In this document: positions 35,615 through 45,018 of the stretch, piece after piece
Layout of the letters: every line of letters begins with the position of its first letter
Position numbering within the stretch: the stretch's first letter is position 1
Assembly (NCBI RefSeq): GCF_009792895.1
Contig: NZ_WSSC01000003.1
Coordinates: 496,001 to 560,000 of the forward strand
Direction of reading: 5' to 3'
Length of the DNA stretch: 64,000 nucleotides
Source of the DNA: Pigmentibacter ruber
Lineage (GTDB): Bacteria > Bdellovibrionota_B > Oligoflexia > Silvanigrellales > Silvanigrellaceae
Program-made: the position numbers and the translations under genes
The notes under the pieces: model-generated
Seen by the model: the letters and a program-made list of their open reading frames with translations, nothing else
The model's database searches: none
What the model was told of the DNA's origin: nothing

Positions 35615-37630
35615 ATGAACGATAATAAAAAACAAACAAAAGAGTCAAAAGACTATAAAAATAAAACGCAAAAAGTGATTTCAGGTATTTCATTTTTTCT
35701 TACGAAATTATTTTATTTTAAAGTAAAAACCGGTCCAACTGTGCAAGAAAAAACCCATCATTGGTTCAGTGTTCTGTGCTTAACAGGAGTAGATTATTTT
35801 TCTACGCTAGCTTATCAACCAGGTATAGCATTAATGGCAGTAGGTGCGTTAGCTCCTTTCTCATCTTTTTTGCTTGTTCTTGTTACTTTATTTGGTGCTG
35901 TACCTACCTATCGGGAAGTGGCAAAAAGATCCTATACTGGGCAAGGATCTATTGCCATGTTGGAAAGTTACTTAAAAGGTTGGCTAGGAAAATTTTGTGT
36001 TTTAGGTTTAATTTCATTTGCAATGACCGACTTTTTTATTACGATAACCCTTTCAGCATCAGATGCTGCAGCACATATGGTAGAAAATCCTTATTTTAGT
36101 CAAATAGTAGGGCATTCTAATTTAGGGATCTCTATCATAATGGTTTTAATTTTAGGTTTCATTTTTTATATGGGATTTAAAGAAGCTATTTTATTTGCAA
36201 TGCTTTGCACTTTACCATTTTTATTTTTAACTTTAATTGTTATAAGCGTTTCTAGTTATGAAATAATTAAAGACATTTCATTATTTTATCAGTGGATTAA
36301 TGAACCTATTTTTAAAGTTGATTTATTTGGTTTATTTATTATTTCGGCCCTAGCCTTTCCTAAACTTGCTCTTGGGCTCAGTGGATTTGAAACTGGTGTG
36401 TCAGTTATGCCATTGATTAGTAATGGTAAAAATGAAGATCAACATCCCCATAATAAATTAATTAGTTATGTTCCTTTAGAAAGAATAAAAGGAACAAAAA
36501 ATTTATTGCTATGTTCAGCATTGATTATGTCAGCCTACTTGTTAACTTCAAGTGTTGTAACCTCAATTCTATTAAAACAAGCACAAGTTGTTGATGGAGG
36601 AGAAGCTGCAGGTAGGGCCTTATCTTTTCTAGCACACAAATATGTAGGAAATATTTTTGGTACAATCTATGATATTTCCACAATTGTAATTTTAGGTTTT
36701 GCAGGTGCTTCTGCTTTAGCAGGGTTACTAAACATTATTCCAAGGTATCTTCCTAGATTTGGCATGGCTCCCCAATGGGCATCATTTCGCAGACCATTAG
36801 TTATTCTAATTACTTTAATCAGTATATTAATTTTAGTAGTATTTAAAGCAAATGTTAATGCTCAGACTGGTGCATATGCGACAGGAATTTTAGCGTTAAT
36901 TTTGTCTGCATCTATAGCAGTTACGATAGCTTTAAGAAGAGAATCCAAACTCAATAACTCTAAAAAAATTAAATTCAAAATATTTTATTTTGTATTAGTT
37001 TCCTGTGTTTTTACTTATACTTTAATAGATAATATTAAAATAAGACCAGATGGTTTAGTGATAGCTTTTTTATTTTTTGTCGCAATTTTACTTGCAAGTG
37101 CAATCAGTCGTTGGCGCAGAGCATTTGAATTGCGAGTTGAATCTCACACATTTCTAGGAAAAGAATCTGAAAATATGTGGGAAGAAATAAAAAATAAAAA
37201 AGTAAATTTAGTACCTATTTCTTTTGGCGATAAAAATTGGTTTAAGCGGAAAGAAGAAAAAATTAAAGAATACTATAAATGTGAATCACCTTTAGCTTTT
37301 TTGACAATTTCATTGCGTGACGATCGCAGTGAATTTGAAACGCCTCTTGTTATTAAAATTTCAAAGATGGATAATAATCAAAGTAACTATTTGATTGAGG
37401 TTTCTGGTGCAGTAGCATTACCTAATACTATTGCTTATATCAGTGAACAAATTGATCCAATAGCAATTTATTTAGGTTTAGCTAGACAAAATGCTATGGA
37501 ACAAGCAATTTTTTACGTATTGTTTGGAGAAGGTGAAATAGGAATCTTAACTTATAAAGTTTTAGTACAATATTGGGAATCGACCGATGAAGATGATGTC
37601 AGACCAGTTATTTTTCTTATGTCTGAGTAA
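35615..37630 (+). CDS. APC-superfamily permease
   Basis: 671 residues. About twelve membrane helices span residues 45-515, beginning with GVDYFSTLAYQPGIALMAVGALAPF; the unwound first helix with its Gly-rich stretch is typical of APC transporters. A conserved-looking loop TGQGSIAMLESYLKGW follows the second helix. The last 150 residues are a soluble domain (from about residue 525), as in several KUP-like or APC transporters with a cytoplasmic regulatory tail. The substrate (amino acid or cation) cannot be read from the sequence. GAGGAAAT precedes the ATG. Confidence 0.78.
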   Translation: MNDNKKQTKESKDYKNKTQKVISGISFFLTKLFYFKVKTGPTVQEKTHHWFSVLCLTGVDYFSTLAYQPGIALMAVGALAPFSSFLLVLVTLFGAVPTYREVAKRSYTGQGSIAMLESYLKGWLGKFCVLGLISFAMTDFFITITLSASDAAAHMVENPYFSQIVGHSNLGISIIMVLILGFIFYMGFKEAILFAMLCTLPFLFLTLIVISVSSYEIIKDISLFYQWINEPIFKVDLFGLFIISALAFPKLALGLSGFETGVSVMPLISNGKNEDQHPHNKLISYVPLERIKGTKNLLLCSALIMSAYLLTSSVVTSILLKQAQVVDGGEAAGRALSFLAHKYVGNIFGTIYDISTIVILGFAGASALAGLLNIIPRYLPRFGMAPQWASFRRPLVILITLISILILVVFKANVNAQTGAYATGILALILSASIAVTIALRRESKLNNSKKIKFKIFYFVLVSCVFTYTLIDNIKIRPDGLVIAFLFFVAILLASAISRWRRAFELRVESHTFLGKESENMWEEIKNKKVNLVPISFGDKNWFKRKEEKIKEYYKCESPLAFLTISLRDDRSEFETPLVIKISKMDNNQSNYLIEVSGAVALPNTIAYISEQIDPIAIYLGLARQNAMEQAIFYVLFGEGEIGILTYKVLVQYWESTDEDDVRPVIFLMSE

Positions 37631-37660
37631 TACTTTCTTTTTAAGTTGTGTTGAGGTGTA

Positions 37661-38386
37661 ATGGACGTAATAAATAACGAAAAAGAAGCCTTGCTATTTT
37701 TTGCCGATATTAGCGGATATACTGAATTTGTTAAAAAACACACATCAACATGGGCGCACGGGCAATTTATTATTTCTGAGTTACTAAAAATTATCTTGCA
37801 AGAAATTGATGAGCCTTTAAAAATTGCCAAAATAGAGGGGGATGCTATCTTTTTTTATCTTCCGATAGAGCTTACTTTTGATCAAAAGTTGATTAGTAAT
37901 AAATTATTAAAATTCTTTAGTGAATTTGATAATAAAAAACTATCTTTAAATTCTGTAAGAAGTTGTGAGTGTCAATGTTGTTCAAATGTTGAAAAGTTAA
38001 AACTTAAAATTATTGTTCATTTTGGGAAGGTTTTAATATATCAAATAAAGCAATTTCAAGAATTGTCGGGATTAGATGTCATAATTTTGCATAGATTATC
38101 GAAAAATTCTGTGCAAAAAAATGAATATCTAATGTTGACTGAAAATGCTTTTAACAAAATTGCATATTTTAAAGATATTTCTTTTACTGCAAAAAAAGAG
38201 CATTATGAAGATATTGGAAATGTAAATACATTGGTCTATTTTCCTAGCGCAGAACAAAGTCAAAGTAAAGAAATTATTTCAAGTAATTTCGAAAAATTTA
38301 TATTCAAATTTAAATTACTTTTTATGACCTTTTATTTAATCATGAGGTCAATTTTACAATTAAAATTCTTGAACGTTCGAAATTAA
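37661..38386 (+). CDS. DUF2652 nucleotidyl-cyclase-like protein
   Basis: 241 residues. The start of a class III cyclase fold is visible: FFADISGYTEF with Asp16, and AKIEGDAIFFYLP with Asp61. These are the two metal-binding Asp residues of adenylate/guanylate cyclases. The substrate-specifying Lys and Asp of true cyclases are not clearly present. A CECQCC cluster near residue 106 could bind metal. DUF2652 proteins are related to cyclases but of unproven activity. GAGG lies 6 bases before the ATG; it follows the permease by 30 bases. Confidence 0.78.
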   Translation: MDVINNEKEALLFFADISGYTEFVKKHTSTWAHGQFIISELLKIILQEIDEPLKIAKIEGDAIFFYLPIELTFDQKLISNKLLKFFSEFDNKKLSLNSVRSCECQCCSNVEKLKLKIIVHFGKVLIYQIKQFQELSGLDVIILHRLSKNSVQKNEYLMLTENAFNKIAYFKDISFTAKKEHYEDIGNVNTLVYFPSAEQSQSKEIISSNFEKFIFKFKLLFMTFYLIMRSILQLKFLNVRN

Positions 38387-38909
38387 ATTTAGTAAAATAT
38401 TATCTACTAAAAAATAAATATTAAAGTCCATTATGTACTATTAAAATAGTAATCTAAAACTTGTTTTCCTGTTTGGGTGAATTTTTGTATCGTAGCATGA
38501 CAATTATGCATATAAAAAACTTGCCTGAAAAGAAAAATATTATGCTTTGTTAGTTCTAATTATTTAATCTAAAAAAATAAGCAGTTACATTGCAACTTTA
38601 GAAAAATTCTCCGAGATATTTAAATGTATTAGATAGAAAAAATTTTAATAATATCATAAAAATTTAAATTATAAATAAAAAATAAATAATTACATAATAA
38701 TAAATTTATTAAAGTAACTATTTTAGTTAAAATTTATTTGAAAATTATATTGATATTAAATAAAAAAAACTAAATAAATATTGATAAATTTTTTATATAA
38801 AAAATATAGTAATTTTATATAAAAAATCAATATGCTTTTTGAAAAACAAAAAAATAACTTTAATACTTAAAATTTAAATGGTATTTTATAATTCTTATAA
38901 GGGGTTTTT
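38387..38909. other. intergenic region, A/T-rich
   Basis: Long A/T-only runs dominate, especially 38640-38860. A segment near 38450-38520 is less AT-rich and could belong to a small RNA or regulator, but I see no terminator or frame. The promoter for the hydrolase at 38910 must lie here. Confidence 0.35.
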
Positions 38910-40250
38910 ATGATAAATATAAATAGAATAGTTATTTTCGGAGATAGTTTAAGTGATTTTAATAGAATGCAAGATAGTGTTTTAGGAAAAGCAAGTAAAA
39001 CATTTGGACAAATTGCGCATTCACCTTACCAAAGATTTACAAATGGATATGCTTGGGGTGACTGGTTAAGAACATATCTATTTAGAAGTAAAGTAAAAAG
39101 AATGAGTGGAATAGAATTAGTAAACGAAGCTTATTCTGTAAATTATATTCCAAAATACTTACCACCTGATACAGAATTCATCAAATTTAAAATTGAAAAT
39201 TATGCTGTTGGGGGAGCAACAGCGATAAATTTTAAAAAGGTAAGAAGAGGAAATATAGCTTCACATTTTTTAGATAATCTATCTTCTGAATGTGATTTAT
39301 TTCTTAAAGAAAATAATATAAATTCTTCAAGAGAAAATCAAAATTTATTAAACAATGATCTTTATATCATATGGGCTGGAGCCAATGATTTTATTACGGC
39401 TGGATGGGATGATTTTGAATGTGCAAATCATGCGACAGATGCTATTATTGATTTAATAAAACGCTTAATGAATTTTGGTGGGCAAAATTTTGTAATATTT
39501 AATTTACCATTTTTTACAGCTGCACCAAGATTTAGATTGAGTGAAAATGAAAATAATGAGGTTAAAATAAGACGTAATATTCATTTAGATGACTTAGTAA
39601 GATACTTTAATTTTTTGTTAAACGAAAAAGTTAATATTTTATTAAATCAAAATTCAAATATTTCAAGAGATAATATAAATCTTGTAAGAAGAGTAAGAGA
39701 AGCGCTAACTAGAGTTGCCAACGATCTTCCAGCGCCTGTATCCAAATCTGTATATGCCGATCTTGCAAAACCATTAAATAATTTTAATTTAAATATTGAG
39801 ATAAAAGATTTAAATTCAATAATGATTAACTTAGATGAAAATAAATTTCAAAAACTTGAATTTGAAAATGAAGTTTATCCTACAAAAATTAATGAATATA
39901 AAAAAGGAATGATTCAAGTTGACAAATCTAGGATTAAAAATCGAGATGGACAAAGACTTTCAACTATGAATAGTAATACAATTTTAACGAGAACTTCGCA
40001 GATAATTTCTGCTAATAACTTTAACCCTTATATTGATGATTCTGATAATTACAAAGAAAAATTTATAAGGAAAAATTCTTTGGAAGATAAAAATCCAAAT
40101 GAAAAAAACTCTTTGCTTAAAGTTTATGCTTATCATGATGATGTTCACCCAGGAAAAGAGATTCATAATTTATTAGGAATTATAATTTCTAAAATGTTAA
40201 GCAAATCTTTTAATTTCTATACTCCTGCAAGTAGATCATTTGAAATTTAA
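38910..40250 (+). CDS. GDSL/SGNH-type hydrolase, paralogue of the gene at 16993
   Basis: 446 residues. Block I is VIFGDSLSDFNRM (Ser13), block II YAVGGATAINF, block III IWAGANDFI, and block V YHDDVHPGKEIHNLLG, so the Ser, Gly, Asn and Asp-His residues are kept. It aligns with the 16993 protein through block III and in block V, while the insert between them differs in length and sequence. No signal peptide: the chain starts MININRIVIFGDS. AAGGGG lies 5 bases before the ATG. Lipase/phospholipase activity is expected from the family; the target is unknown. Confidence 0.87.
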   Translation: MININRIVIFGDSLSDFNRMQDSVLGKASKTFGQIAHSPYQRFTNGYAWGDWLRTYLFRSKVKRMSGIELVNEAYSVNYIPKYLPPDTEFIKFKIENYAVGGATAINFKKVRRGNIASHFLDNLSSECDLFLKENNINSSRENQNLLNNDLYIIWAGANDFITAGWDDFECANHATDAIIDLIKRLMNFGGQNFVIFNLPFFTAAPRFRLSENENNEVKIRRNIHLDDLVRYFNFLLNEKVNILLNQNSNISRDNINLVRRVREALTRVANDLPAPVSKSVYADLAKPLNNFNLNIEIKDLNSIMINLDENKFQKLEFENEVYPTKINEYKKGMIQVDKSRIKNRDGQRLSTMNSNTILTRTSQIISANNFNPYIDDSDNYKEKFIRKNSLEDKNPNEKNSLLKVYAYHDDVHPGKEIHNLLGIIISKMLSKSFNFYTPASRSFEI

Positions 40251-40344
40251 TTTTATTCAAAAATTAGAATTATTTACTAATAAAGTGTCATGTAAATTTA
40301 TATTAGATGAATTAAATTTAAAGTAGATTAATTTAAATTAAAAA

Positions 40345-40794
40345 TTAAGAATTTCTAACAAAATAAATTTGCTTTAAATTTTGATAATTAAATTTAGTGC
40401 ATTGCTGTTGAATCATTTCTGTGATCCATTCAGGAGATATTTCTTCAGATATAGGAATTGCTAGATCTTTAATATTCTGTTTCATACAATGCTGAATAAG
40501 AGATTCAAAAACAGGTTCTAAATTGTTCACTTTTACTTTTTCTTGCCAATTATTTTTTACTGTCATTGTCAAAATGTGTTTTGTACCAAATAAAGCATAA
40601 ATACTATAATGATAGGTGTGATAAGGCATTAATTGTTTTCTCATACAAGCCCTTGCATATTCTCTGTAATAATCAGGCCATACTCGCTTCATTTTTTTGG
40701 TTAATGGGTCATGACTTAAGCCAATACAGTTAATTGGGTGGATAACTGCTTCAGGATAGATATCAAATACATTTTCAATAGTAGTAATAAGCAT
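40345..40794 (-). CDS. macro-domain-like protein
   Basis: 149 residues. The start IENVFDIYPEAVIHPINCIGL, followed by WPDYYREYARAC, fits the macro domain that binds ADP-ribose, and DLAIPISEEISPEWI resembles the second substrate loop in the DarG-like group. The Gly-rich loop expected after the Asn (NxxGxMGxG) is replaced by INCIGLSHDPLTKKM, so binding may differ. It sits 12 bases downstream of a small membrane protein gene on the same strand. No toxin partner is visible. Function by pattern only. Confidence 0.6.
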   Translation of the reverse strand: MLITTIENVFDIYPEAVIHPINCIGLSHDPLTKKMKRVWPDYYREYARACMRKQLMPYHTYHYSIYALFGTKHILTMTVKNNWQEKVKVNNLEPVFESLIQHCMKQNIKDLAIPISEEISPEWITEMIQQQCTKFNYQNLKQIYFVRNS

Positions 40795-40806
40795 AAGTCA
40801 CCAACA

Positions 40807-41253
40807 TTATTTATTGAGCATCCTTATCGATAGGTAGTTAAATATTGTTGCTACCAAAGCAGCACTGCTGCCAACCCATAAACCATACCCAATTTTAATT
40901 TGATTTGTCGCTAAAGCAACAACACCAAACATTTCAACTGGTAATGTTTTAGCAATCGTAGTTTGATATGCTATACGGGCTAGTTGGTAGTAGTAAATGA
41001 AAGTAACCGATAAAGAAAGCAAAAGTAAAAAATATAAGAAAAATTTCTTTGCTTTTTCAGTCCGTGCCAAAATAAAAGACAAAATAAGCATAACCAGGGA
41101 GAGCAGTAAGATAAGAAGTACAGAATTTCCTCCTACATCTAATCCTGTTTTTGAACCTACACCATATGACATCCATGGTAAAAGAGGACAGGTTAGCATC
41201 AGTAAACAGAGGATATTCAAGGTATAATATTTTAACTTTTCTGACTGATTCAT
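40807..41253 (-). CDS. small four-helix membrane protein
   Basis: 148 residues. Four membrane helices at about 10-32, 45-62, 68-92 and 115-140. AAAGGA six bases before ATG 41253 sets the start; the earlier ATGs at 41274 and 41259 lack this spacing. Loops are short and carry no recognisable motif. It probably shares a transcript with the macro-domain-like gene. I do not recognise a family. Confidence 0.6.
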   Translation of the reverse strand: MNQSEKLKYYTLNILCLLMLTCPLLPWMSYGVGSKTGLDVGGNSVLLILLLSLVMLILSFILARTEKAKKFFLYFLLLLSLSVTFIYYYQLARIAYQTTIAKTLPVEMFGVVALATNQIKIGYGLWVGSSAALVATIFNYLSIRMLNK

Positions 41254-41484
41254 AATCATTCCTTTTGTTAGCATAAATGAGAATCTTAATTTATATTATA
41301 GTATCTTTTTTTCCTTAATATGATTTTTTAATGCAAAATAATTAAGCTCTATTCCTGCAGTTTGAAATTTCAATATAAAAATTTACATTTTCTTTTAAAA
41401 AAATTAAAATCCCTTTGCAAACAGTTTTTCTTCTTTATTTTTTGTATCTCATTTTTAAAATACTCTCTAAAGGTCTAAAATAAA

Positions 41485-42564
41485 ATGAAAAAATTTAATT
41501 ATATCATTTCTGCTTTCACAATTTTAGCGGTTAGTTGCGGCAAATCTAATACTGATAATAAAGCAGGTAAGAGTGATTATACAGTTAATGATAAATATGA
41601 AATAAAGGATACCCCTTCAAAAAGTTTTAATGATAGAATTAGTGCGTTAGTTTTTCATTATACTGCACTTAATCAAGAAAATTCTTTAGAAGTTCTTATA
41701 AAGGGAAATGTTAGCGCGCATTGGTTAATCCCAGAAACGGGAAATACGGTATATAAATTGGTAAGTGAAGATAAACGTTCGTACCATGCTGGTATAAGCT
41801 CTTGGAAACGGAGAACGGATCTAAATGACACTTCAGTAGGGATAGAAATTGTTAATTTAGGCTATACTTGTATTAATAATCCTAAAAGCGATCAATGTCC
41901 AAAGAATGAAAAAAAATGGTATAAGTATACAGATGAACAAATTTCTATGATAATTAATTTAGGGAAAGATATTCAAAGTAGATATAAAATTGATCCTTTA
42001 TGTGTTGTTGGGCATTCTGATATAGCCGTAGGAAGAAAAGTCGATCCGGGTCCATACTTTCCGTGGCAACAATTAGCAAATGCAGGAGTTGGTGCTTGGG
42101 TTACTGAAGATGAAATTCAACAACAACTTAAGTTAATTGAAAATAGTTTTAGTGATGATATAACTACTTTTACTCTACAGACACGATTATACGAATTTGG
42201 TTACGATATTCGTAGCCCTAAATATACAGATAAATTTATTGATAGTGAATTAACAGAAAAAATATTTCCTGAATTTTCAGGCACTAATAGTAAAATTAAA
42301 AACTGGAAAAATATTCCGTTTGATAACCTTAATTTATTAAATAAACTAAATGTATATTCATTAACTAATACTAGTGAGGCAATTAATATAAAAGATATTT
42401 TTGATATTAATCTAACAACAAGCGCAATTGATGCATTTACCATGCATTTTTTACCAGAAGAATATTTATCTAATAAAGTCATTGAAAATAAAAAAATTCT
42501 TGCAACAATTCAAGCTTTACTTATTAAATATCCTAATAGAGCCAAGTCTGGGTGTGGGTATTAA
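41485..42564 (+). CDS. AmiD-like N-acetylmuramoyl-L-alanine amidase lipoprotein
   Basis: 359 residues. The signal peptide ends in the lipobox LAVSC (Cys18). The Amidase_2 domain covers about residues 45-205: VFHYTA supplies the first Zn His, VSAHWLI and YHAGISSW the substrate pocket, and GHSDIAVGRKVDPGPYFPW the second His with the Asp/Lys catalytic region. The family cleaves the bond between MurNAc and the stem peptide; AmiD proteins are anchored in the outer membrane and recycle wall fragments. The C-terminal 150 residues may be a wall-binding or oligomer region. It is convergent with the FMN protein gene with only 15 bases between. Confidence 0.88.
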   Translation: MKKFNYIISAFTILAVSCGKSNTDNKAGKSDYTVNDKYEIKDTPSKSFNDRISALVFHYTALNQENSLEVLIKGNVSAHWLIPETGNTVYKLVSEDKRSYHAGISSWKRRTDLNDTSVGIEIVNLGYTCINNPKSDQCPKNEKKWYKYTDEQISMIINLGKDIQSRYKIDPLCVVGHSDIAVGRKVDPGPYFPWQQLANAGVGAWVTEDEIQQQLKLIENSFSDDITTFTLQTRLYEFGYDIRSPKYTDKFIDSELTEKIFPEFSGTNSKIKNWKNIPFDNLNLLNKLNVYSLTNTSEAINIKDIFDINLTTSAIDAFTMHFLPEEYLSNKVIENKKILATIQALLIKYPNRAKSGCGY

Positions 42565-42579
42565 AATTTATATAAATAT

Positions 42580-43236
42580 TTAAAATTTCTTTGAGAGAAA
42601 ATTTTTGATATATGTAGGTAATTGAGTTTTATTTTTGGAATCTGCCAAGGCTTCAGAATAAGTTAACTCACAAGGAATAATTCCTGACCAAGTATCAAAT
42701 TGTTGATCTATTTCTTTATCAACTGGAAATCCTGTTCTTGTTTTTGCTGATGCTTCATCAAGATTAAATCCAATTACTTCTGTTATTTTTGTTTCATGTT
42801 CAGTTGGTTGCCTAACAAAATCCCAGCGATTTGGAAGTATTTTATTTGTCAAGGCAGCAAAAATCTTAAATTTTTCATCACTTTTAGTTACTTTTTCTCC
42901 ATGTGCGAATATAACTACAGAGCGGTAATTTAATGAATGGGAAAAAGCTGACTTTGCTAAAACTAACCCATCTACCATGCTTACTGTAATGCAAGCTTTT
43001 TTCCCGTTACTTAATAACTTCATCATTCTACTCCCAATAGAACCATGAATATAAATTTTATTCCCAACTCTTACATACATAGTAGGCATTACAAAGACAT
43101 TTGCATTTTCATCTACAAAACCAATATTGCACAAGAAAGAGCAATCTAAAATGCTATAGATGCTTTCTTTGGTATATGAGCCTCTGTCTGGATATCGATT
43201 TAGCGTTGTTATTGTTTTTGCTTTATTCTCTGACAT
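42580..43236 (-). CDS. FMN-binding split-barrel (pyridoxamine 5'-phosphate oxidase-like) protein
   Basis: 218 residues. The first half has ILDCSFLCNIGFVDENANVFVMPTMYVRV and YIHGSIGSRMMKLL, the strands and phosphate-binding segment of the flavin-nucleotide split barrel (Pfam Pyridox_ox_2-type). Members bind FMN or F420; the substrate is usually unknown. It is divergent from the MocR regulator at 43330, the classic arrangement for a MocR/PdxR target. That makes vitamin B6 or a PLP-linked reaction plausible, but not certain. Confidence 0.82.
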   Translation of the reverse strand: MSENKAKTITTLNRYPDRGSYTKESIYSILDCSFLCNIGFVDENANVFVMPTMYVRVGNKIYIHGSIGSRMMKLLSNGKKACITVSMVDGLVLAKSAFSHSLNYRSVVIFAHGEKVTKSDEKFKIFAALTNKILPNRWDFVRQPTEHETKITEVIGFNLDEASAKTRTGFPVDKEIDQQFDTWSGIIPCELTYSEALADSKNKTQLPTYIKNFLSKKF

Positions 43237-43282
43237 ATTCTTTCTCCTCTCTTCTTTTATTTTCCACTTTTTATTTTAAGTT

Positions 43283-43310
43283 AAACTGGTCTATTGTTAA
43301 GGACCAGTTT
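43283..43310. promoter_or_regulatory. inverted repeat in the MocR/FMN-protein divergent promoter
   Basis: AAACTGGTC at 43283-43291 and GACCAGTTT at 43302-43310 form a perfect 9-bp inverted repeat with a 10-base spacer in the 93-base divergent region. It is a good operator candidate for the adjacent regulator. Confidence 0.6.
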
Positions 43311-43329
43311 TTAAGAAAGGCTTAGACCA

Positions 43330-44799
43330 ATGAAAGATTTTTCTTTGCAATTAGCAAATACAAGTCGGAGCAGTTATTTGAATTTTGCTGATAGCATAAA
43401 AACTGCAATTAGAACGGGAGTTTTAAAATCTGGTGAGAAGCTACCTGCAACTAGAACTTTTTCAAAAATGCTTGGCATACATAAAAATACTATACTAGCA
43501 GGTTTTGAAGAGTTGCAAGTAGAAGGATGGATATATTCAAAACAAAGAAAAGGGTATTGGGTTTCTGATACATTACCAGATTGTTTTTTTAAAGCTAAGA
43601 AATTAAAAGAAGAGATTAAATATTCACAAAATCATTTTCCTGAGCTAATTTGGAATTTAAATCAAGTCCCTAGTGTTAATTTAAATTTAGGTAATAAAAA
43701 TAAAATTAAATATCATTTTAAAGGTGCAGGTCCTGACATTAGAGAATTCCCTGTAAATGATTTTCGATCTTATTTAAATGAAAGTATTAAAAGAGCTGGT
43801 TCTCGTTTATTTAGCTATGATTCACCAAAAGGGTATGATCCTTTTCTTGAACAAGTTAGCATATATTTACGAAGAGTAAGAGGTTTTATTCCACAAGAAC
43901 TAGTTGTTACTCATGGAGCGCAAGAAGCTCTTTTTATCATTGCACAAACTCTTTTAAAGTTTGGCGACTGTGTGGGCGTAGAAGAATTAGGGTATCAGTC
44001 TGCCTTTGCAGCATTTAAACATTTAGGAGCAAATTTAATTCCAATTCAGTTAGATGAAAATGGAATTATTCCTGAACATTTAGAAGAGCAAGTAAAAAAA
44101 TATAAGATTAAATTACTCTATCTTACTCCTTTGCATCAATACCCAACAACTGTTACTTTAACAATTGAAAGAAGATTAAAAATTTATGAAATTGCAGTAA
44201 AAAATAATTTTAAAATTATTGAAGATGATTATGATCATGAATTTCATTATAAAACTCAACCTTTACCACCAATGGCGGCTCATGATCCTGCTGGTATTGT
44301 GCTTTATGTGACAACATTTTCAAAAATTTTTTCTCCTTCTGCGAGAATAGGAATTTTAGCAATTCCAGCGTTTCTTCTTACACATGTTTTAAAAGTTAAA
44401 AAAATTATTAGTTATCAAAATGATTTGTTGTTGCAAGATGCGTTGTGGCGATGGATGCGTGCTGGAGGTTTTGAAAAGCATTTACGTCGTATGCGTAAAA
44501 TTTACCAAGAAAGAAGAGATGCACTAAACTCTAATTTGTTACTTTTGCAAGAGAAACAACCTTCTTTGTCTTGGAGAATTCCTAATGGAGGAATGGCAAT
44601 TTGGGTTAATTTAGGTATTTCTAGTTATGAATTTTCTAAAAAAGCTTTGCGTAAAGGTATTTTAATTGGGCACGAAAATGAATACACAAGTCAGGAAAAT
44701 AGTAATAGTAATTATGGAAAGCATATTCGACTTTTTTTCGCAAATTCAAATTTGATAGAAATAAAAGAAGGAATGCAGATACTAAGAGAGCTTTTTTAA
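43330..44799 (+). CDS. MocR/PdxR-type transcription regulator
   Basis: 489 residues. Residues about 12-75 form a GntR winged helix-turn-helix (LKSGEKLPATRTFSKMLGIHKNTI). From about 110 on the chain is an aspartate-aminotransferase fold, with IEDDYDHEFHY and the PLP lysine in YVTTFSKIFSPSARIG. MocR proteins sense PLP or a related amine, and often control a divergent gene. Here the divergent gene encodes an FMN split-barrel protein, and a perfect inverted repeat lies between the two starts. Activation or repression of that gene is a fair inference. Confidence 0.9.
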   Translation: MKDFSLQLANTSRSSYLNFADSIKTAIRTGVLKSGEKLPATRTFSKMLGIHKNTILAGFEELQVEGWIYSKQRKGYWVSDTLPDCFFKAKKLKEEIKYSQNHFPELIWNLNQVPSVNLNLGNKNKIKYHFKGAGPDIREFPVNDFRSYLNESIKRAGSRLFSYDSPKGYDPFLEQVSIYLRRVRGFIPQELVVTHGAQEALFIIAQTLLKFGDCVGVEELGYQSAFAAFKHLGANLIPIQLDENGIIPEHLEEQVKKYKIKLLYLTPLHQYPTTVTLTIERRLKIYEIAVKNNFKIIEDDYDHEFHYKTQPLPPMAAHDPAGIVLYVTTFSKIFSPSARIGILAIPAFLLTHVLKVKKIISYQNDLLLQDALWRWMRAGGFEKHLRRMRKIYQERRDALNSNLLLLQEKQPSLSWRIPNGGMAIWVNLGISSYEFSKKALRKGILIGHENEYTSQENSNSNYGKHIRLFFANSNLIEIKEGMQILRELF

Positions 44800-44837
44800 T
44801 TTATTTAAAATTATCTACTGGTATTTTAAGAGATTTA

Positions 44838-44914
44838 TGGTGACAAGGAGTGGACTTGAACCACCGACCTGAGGATTATGAGACCTCCGCTCTAACCAGC
44901 TGAGCTACCCTGCC
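44838..44914 (-). tRNA. tRNA with CAU anticodon (Met, or Ile2 if lysidine-modified)
   Basis: Minus strand, 77 bases with encoded CCA. Acceptor GGCAGGG pairs with CCTTGTC (two G-U pairs). D-arm GCTC-AGCTGGTTA-GAGC. Anticodon loop CTCATAA gives CAU, in a stem with a T-T mismatch next to the loop. T-arm GGTGG-TTCAAGT-CCACT. The first base pair is G-C, so it is not the initiator type, which has a mismatch. Elongator Met or Ile2 cannot be separated by eye. Confidence 0.9.
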
Positions 44915-45018
44915 ACAATCGTGAATGAAGCAAATATTATGATATCGTTTAAAAGTCAAGCAAGGGCTTTGAGGATTTACAACTTTTACCCTTTGATTGA
45001 GAATCTGAAACAAGTGAA

